Shown piece by piece: positions 1 to 7,111 of a stretch of 19,241 bases of DNA. The translations under genes and the position numbers were made by a program. This DNA comes from Acidimicrobiaceae bacterium UBA7830 (GTDB taxonomy: Bacteria > Actinomycetota > Acidimicrobiia > Acidimicrobiales > Ilumatobacteraceae), in assembly GCA_002501485.1 (NCBI GenBank), contig DLTS01000046.1, positions 7,827 through 27,067 on the forward strand, written 5' to 3'. The notes under the pieces were generated by a model, which worked only from the letters and a program-made list of their open reading frames with translations, did no database searches and was not told the DNA's origin. Position 1 is the first letter of the stretch. Each line of letters begins with the position of its first letter.

Positions 1-209
1 GTGGTAGTCGACGTTGCCTCAAGTTCTGCAGTCGGCTCATCATCTTGAGTTTCAGACTCGCCAGTTTGCTCGCCAGATCCGGAGGGTTGATCCGAGCTTG
101 CTGTGGCAGCGCTCTCTTCAATGTTTTTCTCAGAAGAGGAGCAAGCGCTCACGACAAGCATCGTGAGAACAACCCTGAGCAAATTTGATTTTGAACGACG
201 ACTGCGCAT
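1..209 (-). CDS. Lipoprotein, N-terminal part (runs off the left edge)
   Basis: Only the first 69 residues lie inside the window. The start is ATG at 209, with a clear GGAGGA ribosome site at 218-223, 8 nt upstream. The product begins with an Arg/Lys/Ser-rich stretch (MRSRRSKS), then a hydrophobic segment ending in the lipobox VVSAC with the lipidated Cys at residue 23. This predicts export and anchoring to the outer face of the membrane. After the Cys comes a low-complexity Ser/Glu/Asp/Thr-rich linker ending in ATSTT at the edge. In actinobacteria such linkers usually tether a folded domain that here is outside the window, so no function can be given; a solute-binding protein is one possibility. 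It is divergent from the SGNH hydrolase gene across about 560 nt. Confidence 0.75.
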   Translation of the reverse strand, partial: MRSRRSKSNLLRVVLTMLVVSACSSSEKNIEESAATASSDQPSGSGEQTGESETQDDEPTAELEATSTT

Positions 210-768
210 TAGCCGATTCCTCCAGCCTGTGTTGTATTTGAGGGCGCCGCCATTGGGCCTGCCCCACCAAGGAGAGCCGTAATTGCCGACTTACTTGATT
301 CTGGGTTAGACACACAGCGAAGTTTCGAAAGAACTTAGTATCTCGGAGATCTCGCGTGCCGCTGATTTTCTAGCTCATCGAACTTTTCACACCCTGAATC
401 ACATCTGCCTCAAGGTTTGACACCCGCAGGGTCCTGACCGAACCAAGGTGGGATAACGACAGGCTCCTCGTTACCGGGTGGTTAGTTGACGCCCTCGGAG
501 ACAAAGATGACAGCGATCCACAATCCCGAGCGCGCGCTAGTCGCCGCCCGTTGACACAGTCAGGCTCACGGCTAAGTGCCCGACCGCTCTGCAAATATGC
601 AGATATGAGCCCAATCTTCGAGGCCGAGGAACGTTACGATCGAACGTTATAACCACGCAGAAATTCCAACCATCAAAAGTTTAAGAACATCTCAAAAGGT
701 GTAACGCTTTAATATGAATCTTGAGATGTACTGCACACTGGATAGCTAAATGATGCGCAATTTCAGAC
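210..768. other. Divergent intergenic region, no convincing gene
   Basis: This 559-nt gap separates the divergent lipoprotein and SGNH hydrolase genes. Open frames inside it have unlikely compositions and no start signals. Small elements visible are a perfect -35-like TTGACA at 551-556 without a good -10, a short stem CTGCA/TGCAG at 589-602, two AACGTT palindromes 7 nt apart (630-635 and 643-648), the second overlapping GTTATAAC (646-653), and a -10-like TAATAT at 710-715 that could serve the gene at 769. None is strong enough to call as a separate site. Confidence 0.5.
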
Positions 769-1926
769 ATGCAGGTCTCATTTCTTGGCCAGAAAACAGT
801 CTGTAGGAGTTCCTTGAAGTCTGCGAGAGTTCTTTTTGCCTTCTTGATTGTGAGCACTGCCATTGCAGCATTGGTTCTAAAGGTTTCACCACGGCAAGAA
901 ATAGGTGAAACCAACGACGGGCACTCGGTAGATGTAAGCGACGTCTTTAAGTCACCGGCTGCGAGGCTCGCCAGTTCTTTTGTGCCCTCAAATCGATTGA
1001 TGTTCTTCAAGCAAAATGATGGGGACGGAGTGGTCGATTTTCCAAGACATGAGGACCCGCGACCGTCTGAGGCAGATCGAAAAAGGGTGAACGAACCAGG
1101 GACGATAACGCCAGAACCCAGCTTCCCGTCCCACGAGGAACATGAGGATTTGGAGTGGATCACTTATGGGGAACGCCGTGTAATTATCATCGCAGATTCT
1201 GCGATGGCAGGCATCAGATGGTATCAAGCGACAGACGCCCTAGTCGGCGCTGATTACGAGTTGTACTTAGAGTCCTGTCGCCGATTGGTGAGGCGTTCCT
1301 GTAAGGGACGGGAGGGATTCAGGCCATATTCAGCTTTAAGGCAAGTTGAGCGTCTAGACGAGGCACGAAATCATCGCGACGTTCTTGTCATCGCGACGGG
1401 CTACAACGATTGGGAAGGACGGTTTGCAAGCACAGGCCATGGTGCAGACGATCTCGGGGCTGTGATGTCAGCAGCCCGCCAGAAATCCTTTAAAAATGTT
1501 ATTTGGGTGACACTTCGCTCGGACTCTCGATACAGACTCCCAAAAGATTCGCCACTTTGGTACGCGGACTACGGGGCGATGAATGAGGCCGTTAGAAGCG
1601 AAGCGTCAAACCTTTTCCCGGAGCTCTCTATTTGGGATCTTGACCTCTACACCAACATTGCGAGTTCCGAAGGATTTTTCTACCGTGATGGAGTTCATGA
1701 GCAACGACTTGGATCTTGGCTCGTCGCTGACTGGATCTCGCGCCACGTGGCCAGCTTAGATGGAAGACCATGCCCGCAGCCATGGGCTCCTGGCCTGGAC
1801 CCAGACGAGAGTTGTCCAAACCCCGACTTGCTTTCCCGCACACAAGGTTTTCCGGACATCGCAGCTCTCTACGGACTACCTTCACCGCTAAGTGCTGATC
1901 TTCCCCCTCTCCGAAGTCCCGTCTAG
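769..1926 (+). CDS. Membrane-anchored SGNH/GDSL-type hydrolase
   Basis: The 385-residue protein has one N-terminal membrane segment (about residues 20-38) after a basic stretch, then about 90 residues of low-complexity linker, then an SGNH-fold domain (about 135-330). Three catalytic blocks can be read: block I as ADSAMAG with nucleophile Ser144, block III as GYND (Gly211, Asn213, Asp214), and block V as DGVH with Asp307 and His310. Cys170/Cys178 and Cys335/Cys349 could form disulfides outside the cell. The family removes acyl groups from sugars, lipids or cell-wall polymers; the substrate is not predictable. Block I has Ala in place of the usual Gly of GDS. ATG 769 is the first standard start codon after an in-frame stop at 751, but it lacks a clear ribosome site. 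The C-terminal 50 residues are Pro-rich and unrecognised. Confidence 0.75.
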   Translation: MQVSFLGQKTVCRSSLKSARVLFAFLIVSTAIAALVLKVSPRQEIGETNDGHSVDVSDVFKSPAARLASSFVPSNRLMFFKQNDGDGVVDFPRHEDPRPSEADRKRVNEPGTITPEPSFPSHEEHEDLEWITYGERRVIIIADSAMAGIRWYQATDALVGADYELYLESCRRLVRRSCKGREGFRPYSALRQVERLDEARNHRDVLVIATGYNDWEGRFASTGHGADDLGAVMSAARQKSFKNVIWVTLRSDSRYRLPKDSPLWYADYGAMNEAVRSEASNLFPELSIWDLDLYTNIASSEGFFYRDGVHEQRLGSWLVADWISRHVASLDGRPCPQPWAPGLDPDESCPNPDLLSRTQGFPDIAALYGLPSPLSADLPPLRSPV

Positions 1927-1928
1927 GC

Positions 1929-1947
1929 GATTGTTACGACAGCAATC
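1929..1947 (+). terminator. Weak hairpin after the SGNH hydrolase gene
   Basis: A 7-bp stem (GATTGTT against AGCAATC, one G-T pair) with a 5-nt loop starts 3 nt after the stop codon and is followed only by TTT. It is a plausible weak terminator. The rest of the gap to 2138 shows nothing I can support. Confidence 0.3.
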
Positions 1948-2137
1948 TTTCATCGGAAGCAACACTGCCCTAGACACTCGACCACGTTGGCCCCAGCTCC
2001 CGCATAGCTCTCACGCTTGTCCCGGTGTTCTGATTCGCATCATCTAACCTCCCTTAAATGATTGCGCCTCCCACGCAAAGCTCGTCGCCCCAGCAGGTAT
2101 CTCTCGCAAATGACACAATCGCCAGCCAGAGTTAGAG

Positions 2138-3052
2138 ATGAGCAACTCAGGGAAACGCGCCGGTCGATTAGTTCTCGTCTTTGTTTCAGTGTTGGTGGTC
2201 TTAACGGTTGCCGTCGCTGCCTCATTAAGCGATCGGCGAGTGATCGATCCGAACACGTCCCCCACCTTCTCACAATCCGAAAGCACAACTTCAACAGTCA
2301 TTCCAACAACGTCGCCACCTCCCTCCACGACAAAAAGTTCAACAACGTCCCAACCACCGTCCACGACGGCCACAGCGACTCCAACTGGCCCCATTGCAGG
2401 GGAGCAGATTCTCTTTGGCCGCTCAGTTAACGGAGAACCATTGGTCTACATCAGGAAAGGTGACTCTGAAGGGGCGCGGATCCTTGTAATCGGGAGCATC
2501 CACGGCGATGAAGATGACGGCATTCCCATCGTTGACCATCTCAGGCGGATGGAAATCCCTGAAGGAATCGAACTCTGGCTAATCCCATCTCTCAATCCTG
2601 ACGGCAACATTGCACAGACTCGACAAAACGCAAACGGTGTTGACCTAAATCGAAATTTTCCAGTTAATTGGGCGCCCTTAGAAGAACTAGGGCACTGGCA
2701 GTACGCAGGTCCTTCGCCTGCAAGCGAACCCGAGACCCAAGCCATGGTCGATCTTGGCGAGGAGATAAAACCGCACCTTGTACTGTGGTACCACCAAGAC
2801 TATTTCCGAATTTCACCAGGAAGCGGAGTAGGAGGAAGAATTCGCCGAGATTATGGCGAATTGACTGGCCTCCCGATTTTGCCGGTGACTGGTGGAACTT
2901 ACACCGGGACAGCATCACAGTGGTCCCGGAAAGTAACCGCTCAGGGCGGAACAGGCTTCACAATTGAACTTGGTCCAACCTTGTCAGACTCTGAGGCTCT
3001 AACCCATGCTCAAGCGGTGGTTGCCGTGGCAGAGAAATACTTCGTGGACTGA
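2138..3052 (+). CDS. Secreted M14-family zinc peptidase, murein peptide amidase (MpaA)-like
   Basis: The 304-residue protein has an N-terminal signal or anchor segment (about 10-29), a Ser/Thr/Pro linker (about 40-84) and an M14 carboxypeptidase-like domain (about 88-304). Zinc ligands are visible as His122 and Glu125 in IHGDE and His219 in WYHQ. The conserved NPDG (153-156) and NGVDLNRNFP (about 166-175, with Asn171 and Arg172 for the substrate carboxylate) are present, and the catalytic Glu277 lies in TIELGP. This short domain resembles MpaA, which cleaves the gamma-D-Glu-diaminopimelate bond in peptidoglycan peptides; that specificity is inferred. E. coli MpaA is cytoplasmic, whereas this one is predicted to face outwards, suiting cell-wall remodelling or scavenging. 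The ribosome site is weak (AGAG just before ATG). It lies between two other exported-protein genes. Confidence 0.82.
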   Translation: MSNSGKRAGRLVLVFVSVLVVLTVAVAASLSDRRVIDPNTSPTFSQSESTTSTVIPTTSPPPSTTKSSTTSQPPSTTATATPTGPIAGEQILFGRSVNGEPLVYIRKGDSEGARILVIGSIHGDEDDGIPIVDHLRRMEIPEGIELWLIPSLNPDGNIAQTRQNANGVDLNRNFPVNWAPLEELGHWQYAGPSPASEPETQAMVDLGEEIKPHLVLWYHQDYFRISPGSGVGGRIRRDYGELTGLPILPVTGGTYTGTASQWSRKVTAQGGTGFTIELGPTLSDSEALTHAQAVVAVAEKYFVD

Positions 3053-3067
3053 TCTTCGGGGAGTAAT

Positions 3068-3099
3068 CAATCCAATGTCGTGCTCGACATTGTCGATTG
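3068..3099 (+). terminator. Hairpin after the M14 peptidase gene
   Basis: An 8-bp perfect stem CAATGTCG/CGACATTG around the loop TGCT extends, after a 2-nt bulge, by a further 4-5 bp (CAATC/GATTG). It begins 16 nt past the stop codon. There is no T-run, so this would be a U-less actinobacterial-type terminator. Confidence 0.5.
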
Positions 3100-3124
3100 A
3101 CCTGTGAATATTGACCTATGAATT
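3097..3124. repeat. Tandem 14-bp direct repeat
   Basis: TTGACCTGTGAATA is followed directly by TTGACCTATGAATT, matching at 12 of 14 positions. It sits between the hairpin and the LppM-like gene, about 145 nt before its predicted transcription start, so it could be a paired protein-binding site. Function unknown. Confidence 0.5.
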
Positions 3125-3267
3125 CCGAACATTCTTCGGGGCGATGAGTTGGCTGTCATTGGGCGAAGGTAGCAGTCTCCACTGTCTTCCCAAGAAGCTC
3201 GAAATCAGCATGCGGCTTGCATGACAAGACAGCGGAAAAATAGAAGGCCTCATTTCAAAGAATGGGG

Positions 3268-3273
3268 TAGCGT
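3268..3273 (+). promoter_or_regulatory. Candidate -10 box giving a leaderless transcript
   Basis: TAGCGT fits TANNNT and lies exactly 7 nt before ATG 3281, which would place transcription start at the start codon. No clear -35 is seen. The same geometry recurs before the genes at 4651 and 16305. Confidence 0.4.
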
Positions 3274-3280
3274 GACATTC

Positions 3281-4213
3281 ATGTCAAAGAAATGGTTGTT
3301 ATTCGTTCTCGCCCCTTTTGCTCTCTCGGGGTGCTATGACCTGACCACCGATTTCGTGGTCTCAGAGGATGGTTCCGGCACCTTCTCCGGGGCCTTTGAA
3401 GTTGACCTTGAGGCAATAGAGGACCTAGGTGGGGACCTGAGTGAATGTGATGGGTACCTTGAGGCATTCATTGAGGAGGACAACGGCCTAACTAACGGAG
3501 AGTACGAGGTCGTAAACAATCCAGATCGCTGTGCCGTATTGTTCGATGGCGAGTGGAATTCAGGGGAACCGATTCTCAACGGCGACGAAGAGACCCAAGA
3601 GAACTTCACACTCACTCCTACGGCGACAGGGAACGGTTGGCGGTTTGAAGCCGCTCTTGCGGATCCGGATGAAGAGACCGAAGAACTTGAAGGGCTTCTG
3701 GAATTCGCCACACTTCACGTCTCCATCGAAATGCCCGGCGAGATCGTTGATCACAACGGTGAATTATCGGAGGGCGTAGTTTCCTGGGAGTTGTTGGCTG
3801 TTGCGCCAGATCCAGCGACATTGTTTGTTCTCTCGACAATTCCCGAGGAAGAGGAACCCACCACGACGACCACTGCTGTGCCGACGACCACGGTTGCTAG
3901 CGAGGAAGCCGAAACTGACAATCAGGACGGACCAGAGTCAGAAGACGAAGAGTCAGAAGACGAAGAGTCAGCAAAAGCAGTAGCGGACGGAAGCGAAACC
4001 TCAGCCAACGACAATGAAGAACAACCTGAAAACGAAGAATCTGAGGAAGTCCCAGCACTTGAAGATGACGGAAGTTCCTCAACTCTGCTGGTCGTGCTCT
4101 TAGTCATAATCGTTGCGCTGATTTCTGGAGGCGGTGCGTTCCTGCTTGCGAATCGCCGCTCAATGGGTACGCCTAAATCTCAACGCCTCCCTGATCCACC
4201 TAATCTTGACTAG
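3281..4213 (+). CDS. LppM-like lipoprotein with C-terminal membrane anchor
   Basis: From ATG 3281 the protein has 310 residues. It starts with a short lipoprotein signal (MSKKW, hydrophobic core, lipobox ALSGC, lipidated Cys18). A beta-rich domain (about 20-187) opens with YDLTTDFVVSEDGSGTF, resembling the LppM domain of mycobacterial lipoproteins. An acidic Glu/Asp/Ser/Thr-rich linker (about 188-265) follows, then a transmembrane helix (about 268-290) and a short basic tail. The protein would therefore be tethered at both ends. An upstream in-frame start at 3221 would add 20 residues before the lipoprotein signal; I reject it because the signal would be internal, and because a -10-like box sits 7 nt before ATG 3281. 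LppM domains are associated with the cell envelope; the exact role is unknown. Confidence 0.72.
   Translation: MSKKWLLFVLAPFALSGCYDLTTDFVVSEDGSGTFSGAFEVDLEAIEDLGGDLSECDGYLEAFIEEDNGLTNGEYEVVNNPDRCAVLFDGEWNSGEPILNGDEETQENFTLTPTATGNGWRFEAALADPDEETEELEGLLEFATLHVSIEMPGEIVDHNGELSEGVVSWELLAVAPDPATLFVLSTIPEEEEPTTTTTAVPTTTVASEEAETDNQDGPESEDEESEDEESAKAVADGSETSANDNEEQPENEESEEVPALEDDGSSSTLLVVLLVIIVALISGGGAFLLANRRSMGTPKSQRLPDPPNLD
3935..3971. repeat. In-frame 15-bp tandem repeat in the acidic linker
   Basis: The unit GAGTCAGAAGACGAA occurs twice in full and then begins a third time. It encodes repeated ESEDE in the disordered linker of the LppM-like protein. Its length is a multiple of three, so slippage would change linker length without breaking the frame. 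Confidence 0.75.
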
Positions 4214-4219
4214 ACATTC

Positions 4220-4255
4220 TGCGGTGTGCTGCCCGCCGGCGCCCAGCACACCGCA
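4220..4255. terminator. Strong hairpin terminator between the LppM-like and ferredoxin genes
   Basis: A perfect 12-bp stem TGCGGTGTGCTG/CAGCACACCGCA encloses a 12-nt GC-rich loop, starting 7 nt after the LppM-like stop codon. It lacks a T-run. It can act for the plus-strand gene and possibly also for the converging ferredoxin gene, whose stop is 91 nt further right. The remaining sequence to 4345 holds no gene that I can see. Confidence 0.65.
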
Positions 4256-4345
4256 ATATGTCCATATATCGGCACGTTGTGGCTGTTGAGACATGGTCCG
4301 CCTCGTGATGGTGAGTGATAACTGTCCTGATGAGTGGGACTAGCC

Positions 4346-4618
4346 CTACCGAACCGCTGAAGCAGTCGGGGAGTCTTTATTCTCCGCCATCTCGATGAAA
4401 ATGCATTCCCCGGGACAGATCTCGGCTGCCTCGATCACCGCCAATTCCTCGCGCTTTTCCACAAATGCAAGGCTGCGCGACCCACCCGGATCATTGAGGG
4501 CAACCCCTCTTTCAACAACGTACGCAATGCCATCTTCGAGAAGGGTAAAAACATCAGGCGAACGATCGACGCATAAACCATCCCCTGTACAGAGATCTTG
4601 GTCAATCCACACCCTCAT
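4346..4618 (-). CDS. Small single-cluster ferredoxin ([3Fe-4S] or Asp-ligated [4Fe-4S])
   Basis: A 90-residue acidic protein that begins RVWIDQDLCTGDGLC and carries a later CPGEC motif. In this numbering Cys10, Cys16 and Cys68 of the Cys-Pro pair are the expected cluster ligands, with Asp13 where a four-Cys ferredoxin has its second Cys. This pattern (C-x2-D-x2-C...CP) is known from Pyrococcus ferredoxin and from [3Fe-4S] ferredoxins that feed electrons to cytochromes P450 in actinobacteria. The extra Cys72 is not a canonical ligand. No partner oxidoreductase is adjacent, so the electron acceptor is unknown. ATG 4618 is chosen; a TTG at 4621 would add one residue. AGGGG lies just upstream but closer than usual for a ribosome site. 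Confidence 0.85.
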   Translation of the reverse strand: MRVWIDQDLCTGDGLCVDRSPDVFTLLEDGIAYVVERGVALNDPGGSRSLAFVEKREELAVIEAAEICPGECIFIEMAENKDSPTASAVR

Positions 4619-4637
4619 CAACCCCTGACGCTAGCGG

Positions 4638-4643
4638 TACTCT
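4638..4643 (+). promoter_or_regulatory. Candidate -10 box for the oligopeptidase gene
   Basis: TACTCT (TANNNT) lies 7 nt before GTG 4651, predicting a leaderless mRNA. On the opposite strand TAGCGT (4628-4633) lies 6 nt before TTG 4621, so the two divergent promoters would sit back to back in about 30 nt. Confidence 0.4.
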
Positions 4644-4650
4644 TCACTCT

Positions 4651-6714
4651 GTGCCCGAGCGAGCCACAGATCCATCGAAAACTGACCACCCCGCTGCACC
4701 ACGGCGACCTCACACGTGGCAACGCCCCACCGGCCCACGCGACGACCCTTACGCGTGGATGCTCGACGTCAACGATGAAGAATTCCTACAGTATCTCCAA
4801 TCAGAAAATGAGTACGCCCAGCGCTGGTTTGAGTCGAACCGCAAACTCACTACAAAGATCGTCGAAGAAATCAAGTCACGAGTTCAAGAGACAGACCAGT
4901 CCCCTGCCGTGCGCTCAGGAAAGTGGTGGTACGTGAGCCGAACAGTTGAGGGACTGTCCTACCCAATTCACTGTCGAGCAATATCGAGAGAGCTTGCGGA
5001 AACGAGCAACGCCGATCTCATTCTTGACCAGAATATTGAAGCCGATGGACACGACTTTTTTGACCTTGGGACATTCGAACCTGACCCCACTCACCGATAC
5101 ATCGCATGGTCAAGTGACACGGCTGGAAACGAGCATTACACACTGCGCATTCGAGACGCTTCGACTGGCCTTGACCTCGACGACACCATCCCTGACACGA
5201 CGTGGGGAGGCGTTGCTTGGTCGGCTGACTCCGAGCATCTTTTCTACGTCGTTGCCGATGACACCGAGCGGCCCTTCCAAGTGCGCCGCCACAAAATAGG
5301 CACGCCTCTCATCAACGACGAGATCGTTTTCACCGATAACGATGAACGTTTTTTTGTCGGCATCGAGCTCACACGTAGCGGTCGATTTATCATCATTTAC
5401 TCTGGCTCGAAGACGAGTAGCGAGATTCACCTGCTCGATGCATCGACACCCCTCACTGAACCTCAGTGCGTTCGTCCCCGAACTGAGAACATTGAATATT
5501 CAGTCGACGACTGGGGTCACACTCTCGTCATCACGACGAACCTCGACGCAGAGGATTTCTGCATCATGACGGCACCTTATGACGACCCCGGCAAGTGGAC
5601 AGACTTCGTTTCGCACCGGCCTGGGCACCGCATCACCGCAGCAGAGCCATTCGAACAGACCCTTGCAGTGCACGAATGGGTCAACGCTCAACCACGAATT
5701 CGCCTCGTGAACACCGACGGCGAGAGCAAACTCATCGAACTCACTCAATCTCCACACGACATCGAATTTGGCACCAACGAAAACTTCAGCACCGACCAGC
5801 TTCGAGTGCGGGTTCAATCGCTCACCCAACCGTCGACGATCATCGATATCAATATTCACGATCTCAGCCATCAGGTCATTCGACAAACCCCAACACCTGG
5901 AGTGGATCTCGCCAATTACGTGTCAGAGCGGCACTGGGCCACCGCCGATGACGGCACCAAGGTGCCGTACGACATCATTCGCCACAAAGATCACCACGGA
6001 GCACTCCCCGCAGTCGTCTACGCCTATGGCTCATACGAAATTTCCCTTCCACCGTGGTTTTCAGTGGCTCGGCTCTCGCTCCTCGACCGTGGACTCGCCT
6101 GGGTTCTCGTTCACCCGCGAGGCGGCGGTGAACTTGGCCGCCAGTGGTATCTCAATGGAAAGTACCTCAAGAAACGAAACACGTTCACCGATGTGATCGC
6201 CGCAACGAAAGACGCAGTGTCTCGACAACTCATCGATGGCAAGAAGCTAGCTATTCGAGGCGGTAGCGCAGGCGGCCTCATGGTCGGTGCCTGCATCACA
6301 ATCGAGCCTCAACTCTTCGCATCTGCTGTTGCTGAAGTGCCATTTGTTGATGTTGTGTCAACAATGAGTGACCCCTCACTCCCTCTGACTATCACCGAAT
6401 GGGAAGAATGGGGCGACCCACGGAGCGAGCCCTATGCCAGTTACATCGAGTCGTACTCCCCCTACGACAACACTCGCCCGGCCAACTACCCGGCCTTACT
6501 CATCACCGCAGGCCTTCACGATCCACGCGTCAGTGTTCACGAACCGGCGAAATGGACAGCTCGACTAAGGGAAGTGCGCACCAACGACGCTCCTCTACTG
6601 TTAAAGACCGAGATGGGTGCAGGCCATGGCGGACCGAGCGGTCGCTACGCGGCCTGGGAAGACGAGGCCCGCACTCTGACATTTCTCCTCGAGACCGTCA
6701 CCGTAACGACATAA
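4651..6714 (+). CDS. ptrB: Oligopeptidase B / prolyl-oligopeptidase-family serine peptidase (S9A)
   Basis: This 687-residue cytosolic peptidase is almost the length of E. coli oligopeptidase B. The N-terminus has the family signature DDPYAWMLD (about 31-39); a seven-bladed propeller covers about 70-405 and the alpha/beta-hydrolase domain about 410-685. The catalytic triad is readable: Ser539 in RGGSAGG, Asp624 in LHDPRV and His659 in GAGHGGPSG. The family cleaves short peptides, classically after Lys or Arg; whether this member prefers basic residues or proline is not certain. No signal peptide is present. GTG 4651 is the start, with no ribosome site but a -10-like box 7 nt before it. The stop TAA is one base from the stop of the converging MauE-like gene, with no terminator visible between them. 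Confidence 0.87.
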   Translation: MPERATDPSKTDHPAAPRRPHTWQRPTGPRDDPYAWMLDVNDEEFLQYLQSENEYAQRWFESNRKLTTKIVEEIKSRVQETDQSPAVRSGKWWYVSRTVEGLSYPIHCRAISRELAETSNADLILDQNIEADGHDFFDLGTFEPDPTHRYIAWSSDTAGNEHYTLRIRDASTGLDLDDTIPDTTWGGVAWSADSEHLFYVVADDTERPFQVRRHKIGTPLINDEIVFTDNDERFFVGIELTRSGRFIIIYSGSKTSSEIHLLDASTPLTEPQCVRPRTENIEYSVDDWGHTLVITTNLDAEDFCIMTAPYDDPGKWTDFVSHRPGHRITAAEPFEQTLAVHEWVNAQPRIRLVNTDGESKLIELTQSPHDIEFGTNENFSTDQLRVRVQSLTQPSTIIDINIHDLSHQVIRQTPTPGVDLANYVSERHWATADDGTKVPYDIIRHKDHHGALPAVVYAYGSYEISLPPWFSVARLSLLDRGLAWVLVHPRGGGELGRQWYLNGKYLKKRNTFTDVIAATKDAVSRQLIDGKKLAIRGGSAGGLMVGACITIEPQLFASAVAEVPFVDVVSTMSDPSLPLTITEWEEWGDPRSEPYASYIESYSPYDNTRPANYPALLITAGLHDPRVSVHEPAKWTARLREVRTNDAPLLLKTEMGAGHGGPSGRYAAWEDEARTLTFLLETVTVTT

Positions 6715-6715
6715 C

Positions 6716-7111
6716 TCAAACGAACGCGGCACTCGCAGCAAGCGCAATCAATGCCGAGTTACGAGCAACATGCCGCCAGCCAATTGGCTTCTTTGACGTT
6801 GAGCCAAAGCAGGCGCATGTCGGCACATCGTCGCTCCGCATGGCAACAACTATCCACGCGGTGAACGCCATGAGGAGCCCAGCGAGCACGAGGGGAATGA
6901 CCGGCACCCATAACCGAACAGCGGTAAGTGCACCAATCACAACCTCTAGGAGTGGTAACAGGCTCAGCATCCAGCGAGGAACACCTGCGGAGGCCACACC
7001 GTCAGACCACGACGACCCAGCCACAAGCTTTGATGCTCCCGCCCAAACCACGACGACCCCAACGACAACCGCAGAACCCAAGCCAACAATGTCAGGCATG
7101 TCTGTCAGCAT
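6716..7111 (-). CDS. MauE/DoxX-like membrane protein with CxCFG motif
   Basis: A 131-residue protein with about four transmembrane segments (roughly 8-30, 47-66, 68-90, 114-131). Between the third and fourth lies CACFG with Cys99 and Cys101, and GASKL (25-29) and Glu56 occur in the first two segments. These are features of the MauE family, named for methylamine dehydrogenase maturation and thought to take part in membrane thiol redox. No methylamine genes are present, so only a general thiol-redox role is suggested. The start codon ATG 7111 lies inside the upstream metallo-hydrolase gene, giving a 20-nt overlap; ATG 7099 is an alternative. The overlap argues for co-expression with that gene. 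Confidence 0.7.
   Translation of the reverse strand: MLTDMPDIVGLGSAVVVGVVVVWAGASKLVAGSSWSDGVASAGVPRWMLSLLPLLEVVIGALTAVRLWVPVIPLVLAGLLMAFTAWIVVAMRSDDVPTCACFGSTSKKPIGWRHVARNSALIALAASAAFV

Noticed and set aside
551..579. TTGACA as a promoter -35 for the SGNH gene.
   Set aside because: No acceptable -10 at 16-18 nt and the position is about 200 nt from the start codon.
370..594. 74-codon minus-strand open frame in the divergent gap.
   Set aside because: Composition is unlike a real protein, there is no start signal and no recognisable motif.
3221..3280. Longer N-terminus for the LppM-like protein.
   Set aside because: It would bury the lipoprotein signal 20 residues inside the protein; ATG 3281 fits both the lipobox and the -10 spacing.
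4331..4355. CTGATGA followed by a short stem and CGAAC, resembling a hammerhead ribozyme core.
   Set aside because: The obligatory GAAA does not follow the stem directly and no stems I and III can be formed around it.
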